DNA of 64,000 nucleotides from Ehretia macrophylla (Eukaryota; Streptophyta; Magnoliopsida; Boraginales; Ehretiaceae): assembly GCA_037974665.1 (NCBI GenBank), contig CM075775.1, forward strand, positions 42,992,152 to 43,056,151, in the 5' to 3' direction. Positions 11,801 through 22,969 of the stretch are shown here, one piece after another. A model generated the notes under the pieces. That model saw only the letters and a list, made by a program, of their open reading frames with translations, ran no database searches and was not told the origin of the DNA. Each line of letters opens with the position of its first letter. Within the stretch, counting starts at the first letter, position 1. The translations under genes and the position numbers were made by a program.

Positions 11801-14193
11801 TGTCACGCCCCGACCCTGACTCGTTGCCAAGACAAGGCCAGAACGTGTCGCGGACTAGAGAGATAAATAAGGGTGCCCAAATCTATCCACAAGTAACTTC
11901 AAGAAGGGTGCCCAAATCTATCGGTACTTCAACATTCATTAACTTGTTCATTTATATATACAAGGCCTACATTCAACCTTTTGGCATGCCACAACATCAA
12001 TGCCTATAAGGCCTCAAGAGAATAGACTAATAGTAAGATTGTAATCCATCATCCAAAAGAATAGTACAGTACTTGGAGTTGTCCAATTTACCATAGTTAC
12101 AACATCCAAAAACTTGTATTTACAAACAAGTAGGATCACAACAAACAGAAATCCAACTCGTCACATAAGTAAGTTTCGCCCTCATCTTGAGTCCCTGGCA
12201 CAAGCTCAGCCTCGGCCTCACCTGAAAAATTGTCATAAAAAGGGGTGAGCTACACTTAGCTCAGTGAGGGTTAACGGTCACGGTAGGTTTTGCAGACATT
12301 TTCAACATTTATGAAACCTTTTTTTTTGAAAACGTGATATGCATGAGTGCAAATAAGTACAACAAATAATAACAAGCAATAGCACATCACTCTACCCTCC
12401 GAGGTCCTCAAAGGCCCAAGCGAAGGTAGGTTTACTATATATCAAAGGATACAGTTTTCTTAGCAGTTGCTGCAGATGGCCGGCCTTGAATCAATCTTCA
12501 GCACTTTTCCCCAACTCCAAACATTAGGTGATATTAGGATAATCACCAAGGACTATGGTAGTCGAGACTTACTGGTATCCCTATGCTACCCAGCGGAAAC
12601 GAATGCTACCATACCCATAATTGTGGTTGCAACTGTCGCGCCCGAAATTGTTATCATGATAAACAAGATATATGCATCGACGGGTAAAGGAGGCAACGAA
12701 GTAAGTTACTTTTATTCACATAATCATGCAACTAATCTTGACATATTCCAGTATATACATGTATAAAAAATTATAACATTTTACATTTAGAACTCATAGA
12801 CACAATGGGGAAGTCAACAAGAAAGGTTGTCTCATCACGCAAGTGTTTAAACATGTAGTGACTTCAACACTTCCGCAATAGCCTAACTTAATAAATTAAT
12901 TCACCTATCTTCCCAAACTCCAATTAACTTTATTTTGGTCTATAATTAAAGCTTATCAAAAGTAGATAGTTCTAGAATCAAACAGAACTTAATTCGGAGT
13001 TCAATTGAGCGAGATATGGCTTCCGAAAAACTGTTGCCCAAAATTGTCAAGAATGTCGGATGAATAGTTGGACGAACCACTCATCCGACTTGTTTCATCC
13101 AACTTTTCCAGTGAATTCCAGTAAATGTCGAATGAATCACTCATCCGACTTGCTTCATCCAACTTACCCAGCTAAAGAAAATTTAGCTACGATTTTGAGA
13201 GTTCGAACACCAACTCTCCCTTATCCTCCCAACACCCAAACTTACACACAAACTTCACCTCACCAATACCTCAATACCTCAACATAACATGCTAAAACAT
13301 CAATCAATCATCAATTACCATCAAGAACTCAAGAAGATCACAAAACCCAACAATTCGCATTTCATCTAAGGTTGAATCCTTAAACCCCACATCCATGGGA
13401 TATACTCTAGCATTTCTACTACCAATTATGTTCATTATACATTCCTACATATCTTCATAGTTAATTGGGCAAGAATAGACAAATGGTAGCCCTAGAACAA
13501 CTCTTGTAACGTCAACTCACAAGTTCAAAACTCTCAACTAAGCTTGAATGTACGACATAAGCTTATATATTTTCGCTAAATTAGGCTCAACATACATGAA
13601 TATCCACAAATCATGCCCATTATAACTTTGAAAAATATTTAAGAAAACAACCCTCACCTCTATTGTGCAAGAAGACGCTAATTCAAGGTTGTGGGATGTA
13701 ATACAAGCTTCAAAAATGGATAACAAGGCTTGACCAAGCTTCTCTCTTCCTACTTCTCCTTCTTTTCTCCCTTCCTTAGCTGAATCGTGTGGTGTGTGTG
13801 TGTGTCCCCTGATGTGTGTGTGTAGTGTTTTAGTGTGTGTATTAGTGTGTTTGTGTATGTTTTGGATGGGGGAGAAATAGTATAATTTAGGTGATCAAAT
13901 ATTTTATTTGCCAAATGTCCATCTTACCCTCCAACTAAGTCATGTTTTGGTAGTTTGCCCTTTTTGGTTGAATTACAACTAATTAGTTACTACTCATGAC
14001 TTTTTTGAGTATAATTATGCCTACGACACGTAGAACTTCATAATGCACAAAATTGAACATTTTGGCATGCAAAACGATGAATATGCACGTTGAATGATAT
14101 TAATGCTTATTAATTATTGCTATTGCTTATGAAATGATATGAATGCACTAGGAACAATATAATTATATATAGATTCTCGTGCCGTGTTTTATA
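11801..14193 (-). repeat. M2 right (5') LTR
   Basis: It pairs with 5321-7733. It runs on the + strand from TGTCACGCCC to GTGTTTTATA; the last TA where the other copy has CA looks like one transition. It includes an expanded GTGTGT tract (about 13788-13860) and two degenerate copies of the hairpin motif at 13049-13167. Confidence 0.92.
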
Positions 14194-14198
14194 GATAT

Positions 14199-14809
14199 GA
14201 TACATGATCAAGCAAGATGATATCTTTGTAAAGCCATAGATTTGTATGAAAACATCCCTCACCTTAGATGCAACAATGAAGGCTAAATGGAGCTTGAAGA
14301 TGCTAAAGGATTGAAGAAAATGCCCTTAAACCTATCCTTCTTCCCTCTTCTTCCTCCATTTATCTTCTTCTTTCTCTTTTTCTTTCTCTCTTTGGTCAAG
14401 TAGCTGTGTGTGTGTTGTGTGTGTTTGTGTCGTATGAGTGAGTGTGTGATAGTGTATGTTGCAGAATTTTTTTGTGTGTTGAGTGTGTTGTGTGTGTTTT
14501 AGTTGGTAGGAAATATCTTATAAGCCCAAATGCCCAAATTGCCCTCTTAACTAAATGAAATCTACTAGTTTGCTATGTAGTTGGGTTTTAATTGCTTCTG
14601 GTTAGCAAATGCAATATGATAAAATTTAATTAATATCTACAATATTAAAGACACGTAAATACACACAAGTAAAAATAAATGCACGTTCAATGAGGAATGT
14701 GCATGTAAAACAATGTAAATACACATTAATTGAAATAAATACATATTAGATGGTGCAAAAATATATGAAATGCTATAAAATACATATGGGCTCTGTACGG
14801 GGCCTCACA
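14199..14809 (-). repeat. M1 left (3') LTR, second segment
   Basis: This continues the M1 LTR after M2 and aligns with 18665-19267. It ends GGGGCCTCACA where the other copy ends GGGGGCTTACA. It contains a polypyrimidine stretch and a GTGTGT microsatellite (about 14404-14500). Confidence 0.88.
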
Positions 14810-14825
14810 ACCTCCCCTCCTTAAC
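14810..14825 (-). other. M1 polypurine tract
   Basis: The minus strand reads TTAAGGAGGGGAGGT immediately before the LTR start TGTGAGGCC. It is nearly the same as the M2 tract, as expected of related elements. Confidence 0.8.
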
Positions 14826-14995
14826 AAAATTGCTCCCTCACAATTCTCTCATATGAGCACTCCTCAATAGGCTACAACAACCACAACTCTGTCTGAAGTA
14901 CATGAAGGAAATCACTGGAGAAATGTGAAAATACGCAAATAAGAACTCTGTATAGATATTGCCGATCAAGAAGTCCAGCTGCAATATAGAATACC

Positions 14996-15230
14996 ACATA
15001 AAGTACCGACTAGAGATACCAAATGAAGACTACAAACATGAATGTCGAATACCAAATGCGAAAAGAAAATACCAATAGAGAATACCGAATGTTAGATAAA
15101 AATACCAACCGAAAATACCAAATAGAAGCCCCAAATGAAAATACCATCGAGAATACCAAGAGAAAATACCCATGAAGAATCCCAAAATAAAATCTGAATG
15201 ACAAGTAAGAATACCAAGTGACAAATAAAA
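14996..15230. repeat. Degenerate AATACCNA-rich minisatellite
   Basis: AATACCAA, AATACCGA or close variants recur at least ten times with irregular spacing of roughly 12-25 bases. The stretch lies between the M1 gag remnant and the polypurine tract, where pol would be. It does not align with any coding part of M2 or P1. Confidence 0.7.
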
Positions 15231-15261
15231 TCTACATTTAACCACGATTGCTGCCAAACGT

Positions 15262-16047
15262 CTATTCATGTCTCCTCTTCCATCCAGGACAATTCTTGGC
15301 TCGATGGTCGACACCCCTGCATCTTAACCATCTGCCAGACTTTTTCCAACATTGGGCTTCAGTGTGCCCTCTCTTATTGCAATGATCACATATAACATGC
15401 TGAGAGATAGCCATACCTCTTGATGGGTCACAAGTGGGTTAGGTAGCTGTGGTACTAAGTTGCAGTCTAGTAGCAACTGGTACCTTCAAATTCTGACTCT
15501 GACCTTGGCCTTGTGTACCTTTACTTGCGGTCTGCTCTTGTGTCTTCCGCCGCTTTGGGCATTGCTTGGCTTTGTGTTGCTCACTACCGCAGCCCAAACA
15601 CCACCCCGATTTCTTCCAACATTCAACTTCCGCATGACCCCTACGGTTACAGTAAGTATAACATGGAGTCCGAGTAATATTATCTCTAGGGGGGTCTTGA
15701 GCTACAGAAGGAACTAAACCACTCTGGCAAATCTTCTTAACAGGTACTTCCTCTGTTTTCTGAACTAGAATTGGTTGTCTTAAACCTGCCACTTCCTTTT
15801 TCTTCCCTTTCTCCGCTATTGTTGCCACGAAAAGGGCTTCACCATAAGTAAAGAACTGTAAAAGAGATAGGTTATCTCGAATCTCTGGCCTTAACCCTTG
15901 AATGAACCTCTGGATCTTATTTTCGGTAGTGTATACCATCCCCGGAGCATAATGTGACAACTGGGTAAACCGAGCTTCGTATTGTGCAACCGACAAATCC
16001 TCTTGCTTGAAAGTCATGAACTCATTCCTCCGGAGTCTTCCCATCAT
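15262..16047 (-). pseudogene. M1 gag C-terminus with a doubled zinc-knuckle module
   Basis: From MMGRLRRNEFMTFKQEDLSV the product matches the second half of gag: QYEARFTQLSHYAPGMV, then GLRPEIRDN. It then has a knuckle pair, PCYTYCNRRGHAEVEC and CLGCGSEQHKAKQC. The first of these has three residues rather than two between its Cys pair; the second is a perfect C-x2-C-x4-H-x4-C. A TAA at 15439-15441 interrupts, but the same frame continues into a second pair, CDHCNKRGHTEAQC (perfect) and WLRCRGVDHRAKNC (first Cys replaced by Trp), ending at 15262. Relatives here carry one pair. The N-terminal half of gag is missing. In the family the knuckles bind RNA during packaging. Confidence 0.85.
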
Positions 16048-16500
16048 TGCAAGAGTTCTTCCGACATACTTAATTCAGCACAAAGGAAGCACCCCATCAC
16101 ATGATATGTATGTATGCAATTATGTTATAGGAGAAACAAATATATATCCATGTATAATCATATTTCACAAGGGTAACTATCACCCTATGCATGGTTAGGT
16201 TATTATATAATACTACATTATTAATCAACTATTATGCACATGCACCCTAGCATAAAGAAAGCAATGGAGTCATAACAAGCACCTAAAGCATACAATACAC
16301 ATAATTCACATAGGCATGTCGATCATTCAAATCATATTGTTGACATTTGTTTCACTTAGTACATAACACAAAAGCCATGTTAGGCAAATTACACGTAACA
16401 CATAAACACATAAGTCTCATTGACACACAAAAGTAAGTAAAACATTTCCAAGTCAAGACATCTACCCAGACTAAATTCAAAACCTAGACTACGCTAGCAT

Positions 16501-16518
16501 AGGCTAGCTCTGATACCA
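16501..16518 (-). other. M1 primer-binding site
   Basis: The minus strand reads TGGTATCAGAGCTAGCCT three bases after the LTR end. Its first 12 bases fit the 3' end of plant initiator-Met tRNA, which supports the minus polarity of M1. Confidence 0.88.
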
Positions 16519-16521
16519 CTA

Positions 16522-19267
16522 TATCATGACCCCACTTCCTCAAATACTATAATAGCCCTTAATACCGCAATGACGACACAGACGGGATTAAACTTAACTT
16601 TCGAAGACTTCAAAATCTGGGACCATGATGCCACAAGCTTAAGGAGATCACTCCTCTCAGGTCCGCTAAGGCAAAATATACTAGCCCGAGCTCTAATTTC
16701 CATTAACTAAACATCCAACTTGCCAATACTATAGTTACATTACCTATTACGAGGTTTCCTCAAATAAATACATTATACAAACTTCATCACTAATAATTAA
16801 AATTACAACTAACGAATATCTATCCGCAAGACCTAGATCCTTCATATTATATCATCCAAGTTCAACTACTGCATCTAGACCTCAAAAGAACAATAAACTA
16901 ATTTATTTACAATCCACATATCCAAAAAAATAATTACAATCCTTTAAGTATTCTAATTTACATCACACAATAACATAACATAAGGGAGTACATCATGGCA
17001 TCACGTAGGATCACAAAAGGCAAAAGATCCAACTCAATAAGGGACTTGAGCTTTCCATCCCATGACTGGCTTAACTATACCTGAAATAGTAAAGAAAGAT
17101 AGCTGAGCTACAACTAGCTTAGTGAGAGTTAAAGATCACAGGTGGTTTTCGTAAACATTTTCCAATTAGAAGGCCCTTTTGGAAAACATGTTATGCATGA
17201 GTTTCAATTAAGTACAAGAATTAATGAACAAGCAGTAACAATTAACCCAACTCCTTGGGCAAAGGCTCTTACGGGAATGTATCACATAATATCAAAAGGA
17301 TACAGTTGTTCTTGCAGTTGCTGTATTCGACAAGCCTTGAATCAATCTCCATCAATATCCCAAACCCCTTGGTGATATCCGGCTATCCACCGGGGACCAT
17401 GGTAGTCGAGACCGACTAGTAGCCCGATGCTACCCAGGAAAAACGAACTCTACCATGCCCATAGTACAGTTGCAACCATCGTGCCCATAGTGGTTAACAT
17501 TATAACCATAACATGAATAATAACATAGAGGGGAGGCAACAAAGTAGGTTACTCTGACCCGTATAACAAGCAAACATATTCGAACATATATATATGATTC
17601 AAGCTTATTCATGATTTGAGCATAATCCAACCATGTTCAAGTTTATATCATATGGCTTAGCAAGTAAACATGTGAACACTTTGCATTTAGAATTCATAAG
17701 ACACAAAGTGGAGGACAACAAGGAAAGTTGTTTTATCATCCAAGTGTTTAACTGTGTAGCGACCTCATACGAGCATGTAGTGATATGTGCATCGTTTAGA
17801 TAATCATGAAACCAATACTCATCATGCTTGAATGTATTAATAATATTTGGAGGAACACAACATATCCATGTACCAAAGGAGGGTGTAAGAATACCTTAAA
17901 ACAACTCAAAATGACAATAAAATGTAAGCACGAATGAAACTATGAAGCATCCTCTACCCTTTTACATTATCCCAACTTATGAGGTTAGTTTACCTAATCT
18001 CCCGAGCTCCAATTACTCTAATTTTGGTCTAGAATCGAAGCTTGTCAAGTGTAGATGGTTCTAGAATCAAATGGAACCCAATTCGGAGTTGAATTGAGTG
18101 AGATATAACTTCCAGAAAATTGTTGCGCAAAGTTGTTAGGTAAGTCGGACGAACCACTCATCCGACTTGCTTCTTCCAACATTTCCAGTGGATGTCGAAT
18201 AAGTAAAGTTGGATGATTCATTCATCCGACATGCTTCATCCGACTTGTCCAGCTAAGGAAAATCAGTTCCGAGTTTTGCAAGCCTAGCATCAACTCTCTC
18301 CTACCTCTTGCAACACATGAACACACAACTCATCCTCACTTCATCAACACTTTAATAACTCAACCTAGCATGCTAAAACATCCAACAATCAAGCAACCCT
18401 ATCAAGAAACAAAAAAGATCAACAACCTTAACATACACAACATCTTCAAGGGGGATTTCTCAAGTTAATATTCTTGATGCAATAGCTACACCCAACAACA
18501 CAAATCAAGATTGAGTTCACACCCACATCTCTCCCTAGTTCATTTAAGCAAGATTAAACAAATGGTAGCCCTAGACAAGCTCTTGCAATCATCAGCCCAC
18601 CAACCAAAACTTAAACCACAAGATAAGTATACACAATCTTAGATTAAGCTCAATAAGTAGATATGATACATGATCAAGCAAGACGATATCTTTGTAACGC
18701 CATAGATTTGTATTAAAACATCCATCACCTTAGATGCAACAATGGAGGCTAAATGGAGCTTGAAGATGCTAAAGGATTGAAGAAAATGCCCTTAAACCTA
18801 TCCTTCTTCCCTCTTCTTCCTCCCTTTCTCTTCTTCTTTCTCTTTTTCTTTCTTTCTTTGGTCGAGTAGCTTAGTGTGTGTGTTGTGTGTGTTTGTGTCG
18901 TGTGAGTGAGTGTATGATAGTGTGTGTTGCAGAATTTTTGTGTGTGTTGTGTGTGTTTAGTTGGTAGGAAATATCTTATAAGCCCAAATGCCCAAATTGC
19001 CCTCTTAACTAAATAAAATCTACTAGTTTGCCATGTAGTTGGGTTTTAATTGCTTATGGTTACCAAATGCAATATGATAAAATTTAATTAATGTCTACAA
19101 TATTGAAGACACGTAAATACACATAAGTAAACATAAATGCACGTTCAACGAAGAATGTGCACGTAAAACGATGTAAATACACAATAATTGAAATAAATAC
19201 ATATTAGATGATGAAAAAATATATGAAATGCTATAAAATGAATATGGGCTCTGTACGGGGGCTTACA
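16522..19267 (-). repeat. M1 right (5') LTR
   Basis: It is 2746 bp and pairs with the interrupted left copy. Compared with that copy it has an extra hairpin module at about 18181-18250 (GTTGGATGATTCATTCATCC region), so module number differs between the two LTRs of one element. It holds a polypyrimidine tract and GTGTGT runs near 18790-18960. Confidence 0.9.
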
Positions 19268-19272
19268 CCCCA

Positions 19273-21502
19273 ATTACCATCTGGTAAAATAGAGACGCAT
19301 AAACTTTCACCACGACAAGCAAAAGATCATTGCTGAAGAGGTCAAAATATTGGTGGACGTCTGGCATGTATAGGAAATCCTATACCCGACTTGGCTATCT
19401 AATGTGGTATTAGTCTCCAAAAGCAAGGGAAAGTCGAGATTGTTCATTGACTTTACCGAGCTCAATAAAGCTTGCCTGAAAGATTGATTTCTATTACCTT
19501 GGATCGACCAGTTGGTAGATGCCACCTCGGAATTTGAGTTGTTGTCTTTCATAGATGCCTTCAAAGGCTACAACCAAATAAAGATAGCCCTTAGGGACAA
19601 ACAAAAGACAGCTTTCATTACCGACCAAGGGCTCTATTACTATGAGGTCATGCCATATGCCGGAAGCCTCGAGTAGGCTACTTAAATGGGCAGTTGAGCT
19701 GAGTCAATTTGACATCACTTACCAACCAAGAACAGCCATAAAAGCCTAGGCAATTGCAGACTTCGTCATTGAGTGCATAGGCCGAGCCAAGCATGATCCA
19801 GAAGAATTATGGAGAGTTCACGTGGACAGCGCATCGGGAAAGTTGGGAAGTGGAGCTGGGGTGGTAATCTTAGACCCAATGGGTTATGAGCACCAATATC
19901 TCTCAAATTTTCCTTCTCGACCTCTAATAATGAGGCCGAGTACGAAGCAGTGATTACAGGTCTGAAGGTCGTGGCCCAGCTTGGAGTACAGACCCTGGAA
20001 GTATATACCGACTCCCAGTTGGTAGCAAGCCAAGTCTCTGGAGAATTTGAGGCCAAAGACACTTCTATGATGGCTATCTTAGCAAGGTCAAAGATTTGAC
20101 CTCCGGATTCAAAAGGTTTTCGATACAACAGATTCTGAGGAAGGAAAATACCAAAGCTGATACCTTATCAAAATTGGTTGTGGGTGAAAATCGACCTGCT
20201 CTAATCCAGGTAGAAGAAATTTTTGAGCCTAGCTTCAGTTAGGGAAGCAGGAAGTAGCCGAGATAACCATGAGCCCAAATTGGACTCGGCCAATCACGGA
20301 CTATTTGGAGGTGGGTGTAGTCTCGAAGGATGAGAAAGAAGTTCAAAAAATTGAAAAATAGGCCTCAAGGTTTGTTATAGTTACAGGTTAGCTTTACAAA
20401 AGGGCCTACACCTGACCCCTCTTGAAGTGTGTAGGACTTGAGGAAGGAAACTACGTACTTAGAGAAATCCACAAAGAAATATGAGGAAATCACCTGAGCG
20501 GCAAAGCCCTAGCAAGGAAGGCATTATGGCAAGGCTACTTTTGGCCGACCTTAGAGTAAGATGCCAAAGATTATAGGAAAAAATGCGATATTTACCAGAG
20601 ATTCACCAAAATCCAAAGAAAACCCGCGGTAGACCTGACGGTGATGTTAAGTCTGTTGCCATTATACCAGTGGGGGTTGGACATCATTGGTTCGTTGCCA
20701 AATAGCCTCGGATAGAAAAAACATGCTTTTGTAGCCGTGGATTACTTCACCAAGTGGCCCGAGGCCAAGGGTATAGCTAGAATAACCGAAAAGGCAGCCT
20801 AAGACTTGATATGGAAGAATATCATCTGCCGATTTGGGGTGCCTAAGGTTATAATCACTGACCACGGCAAACAGTTCGATAGTACATATTTTCAAGGAAA
20901 ATGTGCTTAAATTAGAATCGACCTTAGATTTTCGTCTATTTCTCATCCTCAAAGTAATGGTCAAGTCAAAAGAATTTATTTTGCAGGGCCTGAAAACAAA
21001 GCTGGAAGAGGCAGAAGGACAGTAGGCAACAATCCTTCCCGAGGTGTTGTGGACCCAGCGTACCACCATCAGCTCGGCGACAGGAGAGTCACCCTTCGAA
21101 CTGACCTTCGGTACTCAAGTAGTGCTCCAGGTAGAGATCGGGTCCCCCACCAGTAGGACCCTCCACCACGATCCCGAAATAAATAGAGCTCGAATCCGAG
21201 AATAATTAGACCTGGTTGAAGAGTTACGTGCCAAAGCTCAGGTCCGAATATTGGCTGGAAAAGCTGCCATGGAGCAAGCCTTTGCCAAGCAAGTCAAGCC
21301 AAAGTCTATTAAGGTCGACGACCTGGTTCTACGAAGGGCCATATTTTTTCCATGCTTAGGAGGCAAGCTCTCCCCATCTTGGGAAGGGCCATACGAAGTT
21401 GTGAAGGAAATCCAACCTAGAACCTTTTACCTTCGCGACAAGTACGGGAAACAGCTCAAGACTGCTTGGCATGTGGAACATCTTAAGAGTTATTTTGTGT
21501 AA
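19273..21502 (+). pseudogene. G1 RT remnant, archaeal-type RNase H and integrase
   Basis: The G1 frame resumes with RQKIIAEEVKILVD and reaches VVLVSKSKGKSRLFIDFTE and AFKGYNQIKIAL. It then breaks at VMPYAG near 19662, where the RT active site, thumb and first RNase H are deleted. From LKWAVELSQFDITYQPR a second, archaeal-type RNase H follows (VHVDSASG, NNEAEYEAV, VYTDSQLV, NTKADTLSKL), an extra domain typical of Tat elements. The integrase keeps LDIIG and IITDHGKQFD, but the third catalytic residue in NGQVKR is Lys (AAA, 20968-20970) instead of Glu. The zinc-binding CDIYQRF has lost a Cys. The last 83 codons (21251-21502) are open and end WHVEHLKSYFV, the usual Tat Pol end. Stops and shifts occur throughout. 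Confidence 0.85.
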
Positions 21503-22107
21503 GGCCCCCGAGCCAAAAATATTATTTTGTAAAGCCCCGAGCTCAAGTATACTTGATGTACCAAAATATTCAATGCAGTTCCTATTTTTGTATGAACGTG
21601 TTAATCCAACTCGGCTCCGCGACGCTGTTAGTTTTTTAAACTAACCAACCATACTAACATTTAAAAGGTGACCACGCCTAGTCTCGAATTGGGTTCAATT
21701 TTGTCGATTTAAGGACACAATTACACTTATCGATTAAAACCAAGTTGACCTGCTCGGGTAAATCATTACAGCTCGGTCTTAATCAACGTAGTTTGATTCA
21801 TTTACTGACTCGAACTAACGAGTTCAACTCAGTTAAATTGGCATGATGATTTAATAAGTTGATTTCATTATGGTAATTAATTTTAAATCAAGTTCACAAA
21901 AGGGTGCAAACCTCGGCTACTTAGAGATTTCACGGAAGAAAGAAAACACGATCAAGCACAGCTCGAAAAATGTGTAAATTCTCAAAAGTGAAAACGAAAA
22001 TGAAACAATTAATGAACGGTAAACAGTCATTTCAAAAATTGATGATAAAAAATTACAATGAGGCCCATCTCGGGCATACTACAAGAGAAAGAAAGAGGAA
22101 AGCCTAT
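21503..22107. other. G1 spacer between pol and antisense ORF
   Basis: About 600 bases separate the pol stop from the 3' end of the antisense ORF. I see no gene. Convergent transcripts would meet here, so 3'-end signals on both strands are expected, but none is clear enough to call. Confidence 0.5.
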
Positions 22108-22969
22108 CTAAGGTACCGGAGTAACGGAGACGGCACTATCACCTGCAGCTTGGGCCCTGACGTTAGGCGACTCGTCCCCGGCCAGCCCCATTCCCTTCTT
22201 GATGTAATTTATCATCTTGTGGCCCTCTGTTCTTAGGTCAGATAGAAGCCCAGGAATATCCCAAAACTCTTGGGGAGGAACCTCTATTATCTCTAGAAAA
22301 ATAGTCTTTGAGGGAGGCAGGAATGTCTTCTCCCGCTTCCGAGCTGCGAGCTGGCCTCGGAAGAAGTACTCCAGTTTGGCAAACTTGACCATCGTTTCAC
22401 CTTCCTTTATCAGCCAGTCCATGCCCGTGTCTCTGGACTTGAAGGCTTCCACTGCCTTTTCCCCATTGGGCCCGACCTTCTCTTTGAGTTCCCTGAGGCT
22501 GGACTCGACTTTGCATTCTTCTTCTTGAGTAGCATTACATCATTGCTGGCCTCAGTCCATTGAAATTTCTCGCGCTCGAGCTCGTCCTCCTTAGATTGTA
22601 GCTCCTTCTCAAGACGGGTGATTTCATCGCCATCCTTCTTGTATCTTTTGTTGACCTCTTCCCTTTATGCCTCCAGCTCGGCCTGGACTTCATTGTATCT
22701 ATAATCCAGCTCGGTACAGTGAGTCTGCACTTTCTGGATAAGGCCGGGGATAGAGAGGACGTAGGACTCAATCTGCAAGGGAATGATGGTTAGACAAATT
22801 GCAATTCGAGAAATTAGATAAAGGAACAAGGGGCAATCATTCACCATGGTCGCGTCGGTCCTCAGGTCTACAACAAGCTAATCCACAAGGACCTTGGACA
22901 ACTTTAGGTCGTGCTCGATAGAGGCGGAGAGGTTAGTTGCCTGATCCTTCTTGGATAGGATCATCTCCA
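22108..22969 (-). pseudogene. G1 antisense ORF (aORF), C-terminal coiled-coil part
   Basis: This is read opposite to G1 pol. From the 5' side it encodes ELDYRYNEVQAELEA and KDGDEITRLEKELQ, heptad-like charged sequence that looks like a coiled coil, then a frame change. A final open stretch of 114 codons runs from MEAFKSRDTGMDWL to a stop at 22108. It includes a proline- and phenylalanine-containing segment (EVPPQEFWDIPGLLSDL). Upstream it is cut by copia element C1 and continues at 32279. Tat elements are known to carry an extra ORF in this position and orientation; its function is not known. The three pieces together match that layout. Confidence 0.72.

Larger units (their letters stand above)
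5321..14193 (-). mobile_element. M2: Tekay-like Ty3/gypsy chromovirus, inserted in the M1 LTR
   Basis: LTRs of 2413 and 2393 bp flank 4.07 kb of internal sequence. GATAT is duplicated at 5316-5320 and 14194-14198, and the M1 LTR is continuous when the element is removed. On the minus strand the order is LTR, primer site, gag, RT, RNase H, integrase, C-terminal chromodomain-like tail, polypurine tract, LTR. That order and the long LTRs fit the Del/Tekay chromoviruses. The element is dead: the gag zinc knuckle and protease are deleted, RT carries FIDN instead of FIDD, and there are several stops and frameshifts. The LTRs are similar to each other by eye but clearly diverged. Confidence 0.92.
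3237..19267 (-). mobile_element. M1: Ty3/gypsy LTR element lacking pol, inserted in G1
   Basis: Two long direct repeats (3237-14809, interrupted, and 16522-19267) flank a 1.7-kb internal region. The element is flanked by CCCCA on both sides (3232-3236 and 19268-19272), and the G1 RT frame reads straight through when one copy is removed. Polarity is minus: the primer site lies next to the right repeat and the polypurine tract next to the left one. On its own strand the LTR begins TGT and ends ATGATA, so the 3' end is TA rather than the usual CA in both copies. The internal region keeps only the C-terminal part of gag. Protease, RT, RNase H and integrase are absent, so it must have moved, if at all, with enzymes from relatives. 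M2 sits inside its left LTR. Confidence 0.88.
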
